A stretch of DNA of 64,000 bases from Paralithodes platypus (taxonomy: Eukaryota; Arthropoda; Malacostraca; Decapoda; Lithodidae). Positions 57,478-64,000 of the stretch are shown one piece after another (the first letter of the stretch is position 1; every line of letters starts with the position of its first letter). The stretch spans positions 45,760,097 through 45,824,096 of the forward strand of contig CM064505.1 in the NCBI GenBank assembly GCA_032716605.1. The letters run 5' to 3'. The notes under the pieces were generated by a model. The model was not told the origin of the DNA. It saw nothing but the letters and a program-made list of their open reading frames with translations, and searched no databases. The translations under genes and the position numbers were made by a program.

Positions 57478-57798
57478 CTTTATTTTATCCCCCCCTCAGT
57501 TACTAACCCATCTGTCCCCTACTAACTTCCTAATCCTGCCACGGACATTAGTTCCATGGCAGTAGTTCCCTTACCCACTCTAAACCACTGTCTGGACACT
57601 TGATCCTCAGTGTTTTGGAGGACAAGCAGCCTAGAAGGGTCACTAGACCTGTTGTTGCTTGATTTCCTTTGTACTCCTTTGTACTCTCTCTCTCAGCAGG
57701 TTTGAGGTCAGTCTATTGTCTTCTGGGCTACTGTGTTTTGGGGGCTAATTTTATTGTCCATTGAATGGGCTACTGGGCTACAAACTTATTATGGTTGG

Positions 57799-57862
<64 letters not shown>
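57478..57862 (+). mobile_element. CR1 LINE 3' UTR and (TATC)n(TAA)n tail
   Basis: CTTGATCCTCAGTGTTTTGG and GACAAGCAGCCTAGA lie in the UTR, which ends in TATC and TAA repeats from 57797. A minus-strand copy of part of this UTR is at 59610-59695. Confidence 0.75.
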
Positions 57863-57863
<1 letters not shown>

Positions 57864-58462
57864 CATTAATAACAAGAATAATAATACACATAATATTAAT
57901 AATGAAAATATATATAATGATCATAATACCGGCGAAGAAAAGAATAACAATGATGATGATGACGATGATGAAGACAATAATACTTACAGTAGTTTAATTA
58001 AAGACTATAAGAAAGCTTCTCTTGGGAGACAGGATGACCCCCCCCCCCCCCTCCCATAAAAAAAAATAGCATTGTTTGTTAATTAGTCATTGTGGATCGT
58101 AAGGACTCGAGGTTTTCTTTTCATTTTTCATTTCGTTATTTTTATTTTTTTCCACAGCGTACTTTGTGAGAAAGAAAAGACTCCATTGAATACGGCTTGA
58201 TTGATCATTTGAATAGGGAATCTCAAGAAGAATTTACTGCGATATCCGTCTCTTCTTCACCTTAACCCTTTTAATCAGATGACTCTATTATCATTTTATT
58301 TGAACAACTTCTAGATGATTTTATGAATGATAATAATAATAATAAAAATAATAATAATAAATTATGATAGCAATAATGACTTATAACAAATACAATATTA
58401 TTATAATAAATAATATACAGCATTATTAGAATTAATTTAATAATAAAATTTGTTATTATTAC

Positions 58463-58495
<33 letters not shown>

Positions 58496-58990
58496 GACTG
58501 TCAAAGAACCTTAAAATATTGATATTGAAATATCCATCCTCCTTTTCCGTATCCTCTTTACTTGTCATTCTTCTTCTTATGGCAAGTCATTTTAATTAAG
58601 GGGTTATTGTGCTATAAACACAATTCAACCTTATACACGACATTGTGCTTTAAAGAACACAATTTAAACCTGTCTGTGATATTGTCAGGCAACACAATTG
58701 CCACTATACTGACAGTCATATCATTAAAAAAAAAAAAAAAAATAAAAAAAAAAATATATATAAAAATGGTAATCGTTTCTGAGTTGGCCATTGCTTGCAT
58801 ACTAATGAGACAGTAAAGCTTCTGCTTGGCTGGTTTCCTGAGCTCCAACCTCGGGGGATATCGGGTAAAATGGATTATACAAAAAAAAAAAAATAATAAT
58901 AATAATGGTAAAAGAAGATGGGTTTTTTGCTTGTGTCTCGTGCTATTCCTTGCAGGCTGGTATTATGTTCTAGTTTTTTATTCGATTATC
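57863..58990. other. AT-rich simple-sequence region
   Basis: TTA/TAA arrays at 57830-57862, 58333-58362 and 58452-58495, poly-A at 58726-58753. No gene. Confidence 0.6.
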
Positions 58991-58991
58991 A

Positions 58992-58992
58992 T

Positions 58993-59052
<60 letters not shown>

Positions 59053-59092
59053 TCTATCTATCTATTTGTCTATCTATCTATCTATCTATCTC
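58992..59092. repeat. Compound (TC)n-(TATC)n microsatellite
   Basis: About 57 bp TC then TATC units. Confidence 0.97.
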
Positions 59093-59309
59093 TCTAAAGG
59101 CACTGAAGACTAAATAATGTGATTGTACACGGAGGTCAGTGGCCTGGGAGCTGTTTGTCAGTGATCATTTCAAGGGCATGAGTGGGTTGGGGACATTGAT
59201 GAGCTACTTTGGGACATCAGAGCGGGGCATTAACATACTTGGACACCTGTTATGTTACAATAATACAATAACCTTAATAACTTGTTGAGATAGTAGCTTG
59301 ATTTTGTTG

Positions 59310-59500
<191 letters not shown>

Positions 59501-59609
59501 GGTGTTGATAGGAAGCTGTGGGTGTTACTTAACTCCGTAGAAAAGCAGGCAGCAGTACAGTATGAATGGAGGCTTCACTCTTGTTCTTGGTATGGCTTGG
59601 GTTACTAAG

Positions 59610-59695
59610 ATGTTTCAAGAGTACAAAGGAAATCAAGCAACAACAGGTCTAGGCTGCTTGTCCTCCAAAAGCACTGAGGATCAAGTGTCCAAACA
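59610..59695 (-). mobile_element. CR1 LINE 3' UTR fragment
   Basis: Minus strand: GACACTTGATCCTCAGTGCT, GGACAAGCAGCCTAGACCTG; matches 57595-57690 with a short deletion. Confidence 0.8.
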
Positions 59696-59907
59696 AGAGA
59701 TAGGGAAGGGGGGGAGGGGGGGACTTTGGGTAGAGGAAGGGGTGTGGTGGGGGAGAAAGGAGGAGATACATAAAGGGGAAATAAGAGAAGAGTTGACTGA
59801 GAGTAGAGGAAGAGATGTGTGTGGAGGGGAGAAGGAGATATATGTATAAAGGGGAAATAACAGAAGAGGAATGGAGATAAGGGCGCCAGATGGTCAACCT
59901 ACTGTAT

Positions 59908-60125
59908 ACTCTGTTTCTTCTCCGCTGACGATAGATTGAATCCCTTAGCAGCTAATTTATCGATACTTAATGGAAAAATATGAAACTAATATGGCTCTGC
60001 ATCATTTTTAGACCACGTTTACATAATTAGCACCATATTTCACTACAAAACCTTCAAAATAACTGAGAAATCTTGATGGGAACTGTGCAATTTACCGTCA
60101 GTTGAAAAGAAACAGAGCATAGTTG
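59908..60125. mobile_element. MITE with CTGTTTCTTTTCAGCTGACG ends
   Basis: Left ACTCTGTTTCTTCTCCGCTG, right TCAGTTGAAAAGAAACAGAG; body ACTGAGAAATCTTGATGGGA. Second copy at 63199-63425; a left-end fragment near 54762-54805. Confidence 0.75.
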
Positions 60126-60520
60126 GTGAGACAACAGAGTGGTCCCATAGAAAGGGGTCAGGAGGGACCCTGAATCGAGCCCACAGAGGGAGTATAAGGA
60201 AGGGGGAAGCAAACGGGGCTCTTGAGATTTCATTGCATTCAAGGAGCATAAGACATAAAACTGGATAAGGCAAAGATAAACTTACGAGTGAAATGCAGAT
60301 GATTTAAAGGGGGAGGGGGGGGGGGGATACGTTTCACTTTTTATTTTATTTTTTATTTTTTTTACGGGTGGGTGAATACGTATAATAGGGAAGACTGTGG
60401 ATTATAAACAGTAACGCAGGGGTGACGCACGGGTGAGTGGATGAGGAGGCAGACAGGCAGGTAAGCACCCGTCGCCATTCACGTCACCTCAAGTGCTTGC
60501 TAAAGAACTCCAGCCACTAC

Positions 60521-61033
60521 TCTGGTGGTGGTGGTGGTGGTGGTAATAGTGGTGGTGGTAATGTTTGTGGTGGTGGTGATAATTGTGGTGGTGGTAATGC
60601 TGGTGGTGGTGGTGATAATTGTGGTGGTGGTGTTGATGGTGAGAATAATTGTGGTGGTGGTGATAATTGTGGTGGTGATAATTGTGGTGGTGGTGATAAT
60701 TGTGGTGGTGGTGGTGATAATAGTGGTGTTGATGGTGAGAATAATTGTGGTGGTGGTGGTGATAATAGTGGTGTTGATGGTGAGAATAATGGTTGGTGGT
60801 CGTGGTGGTAATAGTGGTAGTGGTGGTAATGTTTGTGGTATTGGTGGTGACAATGATGGTATTATTTGTGATCGTGGTGGTGGTGGTGGTAATGTTGGTG
60901 GTGGTAATGTTTGTGGTATTGGTGGTGACAATGATGGTATTATTTGTGGTGGTGGTGGTAGTAATGTTGGTGGTGGTAATGTTTGTGGTATTAGTGGAGA
61001 CGATGATGGTATTATTTGTGGTGGTGGTGGATG
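60521..61033. repeat. GGT-rich minisatellite
   Basis: Units GGTGGTGGTGATAATTGT and GGTGGTAATGTTTGTGGTAT in blocks; an approximately 100-bp block (GTTTGTGGTATTGGTGGTGA to ATTATTTGTG) repeats three times between 60830 and 61020. Confidence 0.95.
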
Positions 61034-61359
61034 CTGCAGGTTTGAAGGTAGTCTTCTAAAATACAGTAACCGGACAACTCTTTAGCGTGACACCATTTTG
61101 GGTACAAAGGCATTATATATTTTATATCATACATTATTGATCAACTGGAAATTATGTGAGCCATTTTGCCAGTCACATTTTTAGAGATAAGGCCTACTAA
61201 CCGTAACCTCCCATCTCACATTTCTATTGGGAAACATAATATATTAGGCTACTATAAATGTAGGCTCAACAAATAACTTCATTTTGTTATGAATCAGCCT
61301 AATTTTGACGGTTTATAAAATGTCGAAAGCATTAAATTAGTTTTACCTAGCATGCATAT

Positions 61360-61375
61360 ATATACCTGTATATAT

Positions 61376-61462
<87 letters not shown>

Positions 61463-61484
61463 TATATATATATAATATATATAG

Positions 61485-61523
<39 letters not shown>
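61360..61523. repeat. Compound (TA)n-(TG)n microsatellite
   Basis: About 135 bp TA-rich followed by about 26 bp TG. Confidence 0.97.
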
Positions 61524-61817
61524 TGTGAGGTGCATGTGTAAAAATATGGAAGTGAGTTCTACCAAATTCCCCCCCCCCCCTCCCGTCAAGGTGGGCTATA
61601 CAAATTCACCAGCGGTAATAGCCATAAAATCCGAATTGCGCGTGGTTCGTCAGTGAAGGTTTAAATGTGAAGGATCTGCCTGTCTGATATGAGTAGCGTA
61701 TAAACAGTTGGGGAGGAAGGAGTAAATATAGACGATTCTTCACTTATGCAAATGGAAAGCCTGTAAACTTAAAATCCGTGTTAGCTCTTTGCCAGGCGGT
61801 TGTTCAATACAGTGGGA

Positions 61818-62000
61818 GTTGATTTTTGGACCCCCTTCCTCCTCATTTTTAGCCCCATTAGTTTTAGGGGTTTAAAACGTTCACCCCATTAGTTTGGTTA
61901 TTTTATGACCTTTCGTACCATTTTTTGTGTTGTTGTTGTCAATTTTAAGATACTTCGTCCCATATACAGTAGGTGACGATTTGTTCCTGGCGAACATTTC
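61818..62000 (-). mobile_element. TTAA-G element, truncated
   Basis: TTTGGACCCCCTTCCTCCTC, TAGCCCCATTAGTTTTAGGG, ATTTGTTCCTGGCGA; the rest of the core is absent. Confidence 0.65.
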
Positions 62001-62410
62001 TTCTCCTCTCACAAGTCCAGTTTACACTATCCTCCTTACAGATACCCTACCCCGGGCTACATTCTTTCATCACAGGCTGTAGAGCGCTGTCACCCTGGGC
62101 TATATCCCGCCACGCTGGACTATACCTGGGGCTATAATCGACTTTTAGAGATTAAAAGAGCCTCTGGGGGTGCTAGCTAATCACAGGAGAATGATTGGCA
62201 AGGGAGACAACAAAGACGGGGAATGGGTGTGTACGAATATATAAGTGGGAAAAACGTGGAAGCAAAAGACAATATAACAAAATAGTGGAAACCATGATAA
62301 CAGTATATATAAGAATAACCGGTAACAAAAAACACAAGATAAAACAAAACACGAGAAGTAAAAGAAAGTAGTAAAAAGAAGGGTAAAGAAACGGAAAGGA
62401 TACTAATTAA

Positions 62411-62545
62411 GGAACACCCCGTTCTTAACATTAATCCTCCATTACAAACCACAATGCACTAGAATAAACTAATGAAAGCATATGATCCTCTCGGAATTCG
62501 AAGTCGGGACACCACACCCAGACCATAAGCATCTAATCCAGGGAT
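62411..62545 (-). mobile_element. tRNA-derived SINE, uninterrupted copy
   Basis: Minus strand: AGATGCTTATGGTCTGGGTG, GACTTCGAATTCCGAGAGGA, GGAGGATTAATGTTAAGAAC. It supplies the empty site for the insertion at 38537-38862. Confidence 0.85.
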
Positions 62546-62934
62546 TCCCAACCTTTTAGTTCCTCTGTACCACTTGGGCATTCTGATAGGTACCCATGTA
62601 CCCCTAACAATTTAGGATAAAAATGGATAAAATGATGTCAATTTTATATTATTTTATTATGAAATATGTATGTGTAGACTGATAGGGATCTTAGCATTGA
62701 TATTATCAATAAAATTAACTCAGTGACTATAAAATATTTTGATCTGTCACATACTCGGACATTATCGGGCGGTACTGCAGCTGTCTCGAGTTGGTATACA
62801 TACCTGATTGTTTCACGTCCAATACAGATTGAGGGCCGCAGGAAGTCACATAATAGTGAAAACAATGGAATAGTCACCTCACTGATATAAGTTTAAGGGA
62901 AGGATGTAGTATCCGGGTGTACGGTCCAACAAGT

Positions 62935-63075
62935 AACCGACCTAGATGTGAGATTTTATGTTTTGTCTTGTTTTTCTGATGTGTTGTGATGTCCCTATTC
63001 GGGCTCTGTCTCGAGTCAGCCACCCCCATAAAAAAAAGGATAATTGGGGAAGGTGCCAGAGTATACACATAAACA
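62935..63075 (+). repeat. Interspersed repeat with GGGCTCTGTCTCGAGTC core
   Basis: ACCTAGATGTGAGATTTTAT, GGGCTCTGTCTCGAGTCAGC, then GGTGCCAGAGTATACACA; same family as 2867 and 10463. Confidence 0.65.
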
Positions 63076-63198
63076 ACTTCATTTTCCGAAGAAAGAATCT
63101 TTAGCAACTAGGTAGTAACAATGACAACATTCCAAGAGCAAATTACTATATGAGAAGGGATTACAATGATGTACTAGTTTTGGATAATTAACATATTA

Positions 63199-63425
63199 AC
63201 TATACTCTGTTTATTTTCAGCTGACGATAAAGTGAATCCCTGAGCAGCTAATTTCTCGATACTTAAGGTTGGACAAATATGAAACTACTATGTCTGTGCA
63301 TCATAATAAGACCAAGTGTATATAATTAGCACTACATTTCACTACAAAATCTTCAAAAACAACTGAGAAATCTTGATGGGAACTTTGCAATTTACCGTCA
63401 GTTGAAAAGAAACAGAATATAGTAT
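63199..63425. mobile_element. MITE with CTGTTTCTTTTCAGCTGACG ends, second copy
   Basis: Left TACTCTGTTTATTTTCAGCT, right CGTCAGTTGAAAAGAAACAG; about 85% like 59908-60125 by eye. Confidence 0.78.
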
Positions 63426-63442
63426 GTAAATTTGACTATTAA

Positions 63443-63648
63443 CCCCTTCTTTACCGACTACATCTTCTTCACTTTATTTTGGCTACCATGAGACGACTTT
63501 ATTCAGCTTTGGAAGGACGTCTACCAATTAAAAGCTACAGACTATCTCAATGTATCCTTTTAGCTACCATATATCCTTCCTAAGCTTCATAAAACCGCCT
63601 AAATGTAGCTGAAATAAAATACAAAAGACGTCGCCGGTAGAGAAGGGG
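63443..63648. mobile_element. TTAA-C MITE (piggyBac-like)
   Basis: TTAA at 63439-63442; left CCCCTTCTTTACCGACTACA, right AAGACGTCGCCGGTAGAGAA then GGGGTT; right TTAA mutated. Confidence 0.82.
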
Positions 63649-63722
63649 TTACCAACATAATAGGTCTACTATTAATATGGTGACAACATTAGTATCACCA
63701 ACTAATTGATAAACTTTGTACC

Positions 63723-63800
63723 TACCTTAGCATTGACAGGACCATGAACATGAAGAGATGGGTTGGATGTGAAAGAGATCTGCCATGTGTAGATCATTCG
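63723..63800 (-). CDS. Weak candidate for the first blade-1 exon of the integrin alpha gene
   Basis: The minus-strand frame ends SFTSNPSLHVHGPVNAK before a good donor (GTAGGTAC). Integrin alpha mature chains begin FNLD...GP..S.FGYSV, so FTSNPSLHVHGPVNAK has the right spacing and position, and it lies upstream of the other exons on the same strand. The match is only F, P and GP; the DT residues are missing and FG is not present. A decayed repeat open by chance is equally possible. The left limit is the donor; the right limit is arbitrary. Confidence 0.2.
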
Positions 63801-64000
63801 GCTTTCTGCAGACTCCCGTTTTCTTATGTTCCGCGATGAAGGAAGGGTTTGGAAGACTCCCATCGCAGCACAGACCCTACAAAATCTCCGGCTACTATTC
63901 GATACAGGGGCCACATTTACAAAACAAACACCTTAATTTCTCAAAGCTTAACATTCGGATTCTTGAGAGATTGTAATTTTAGCCTGTCACAAAACGAACA

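Noticed and set aside
60437..61085. Gly-rich and Val-rich frames resembling cuticle or silk proteins
   Set aside because: Produced by the GGT minisatellite in every frame; no signal peptide or flanking exon.

Overview
The window looks like a piece of an arthropod genome, most probably a decapod crustacean. It carries one host gene with very large introns, spliced exons with ordinary GT-AG sites, dense microsatellites (TG, GA, TA, AAC and GGT tracts, several over 80 bp), CR1-type and jockey/I-type LINEs, tRNA-derived SINEs, short TTAGG/CCTAA runs (the arthropod telomere motif) and many copies of small palindromic DNA transposons. The species guess is an inference from this texture, not from a search.

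The only host gene I can support is an integrin alpha subunit on the minus strand. Eight exons, all joined in frame by consistent splice phases, lie at 31229-31356, 24495-24524, 15015-15115, 12843-12970, 12020-12228, 11692-11899, 10223-10344 and 138-298. Together they give about 362 residues of the N-terminal beta-propeller, from blade 1 to blade 5. The gene runs off the left edge; blades 6-7, the thigh/calf domains and the membrane segment must lie beyond it. The signal peptide and first part of blade 1 lie upstream (right) and were not convincingly found; a weak candidate exon sits at 63723-63800. The SQGPGGKVLVCAHRY stretch points to the laminin-binding class (vertebrate alpha3/6/7, insect PS1). 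One exon is only 30 bp with symmetric phase, so it could be a cassette exon.

The rest is intron or 5' flank filled with repeats. Two families target TTAA. One is a roughly 208-bp piggyBac-like palindrome starting TTAACCC (called TTAA-C here). The other is a roughly 165-370-bp element starting TTAAGGGG with internal 33-bp repeats (TTAA-G). Others are a roughly 200-bp palindrome with GGTAGGCCA ends (PAL3), a pogo/Tigger-like element at 6810-7321, a fold-back with central CCTAA repeats near 20.95-21.3 kb, tRNA-derived SINEs, and non-LTR elements ending in (AAC)n. One such LINE (767-2745) begins with a 234-bp inverted duplication of its own 5' end, enclosed by one target-site duplication.

The right half (31-64 kb) holds large tandem arrays: 32-bp x12 at 35.1 kb, 44-bp x about 29 at 41.7-43.0 kb with a 6-unit higher-order period, 33-bp x about 29 at 47.3-48.3 kb, 31-bp and TGG-type arrays. 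The 44-bp and 33-bp arrays both begin inside TTAA-C elements. Around 50.6-53.9 kb the sequence is noisy: an irregular GA tract flips to a CT tract, followed by a CR1 LINE full of frameshifts and a 100-N gap. That stretch is probably poorly polished assembly. Long open frames elsewhere are translations of tandem repeats and are not called as genes.
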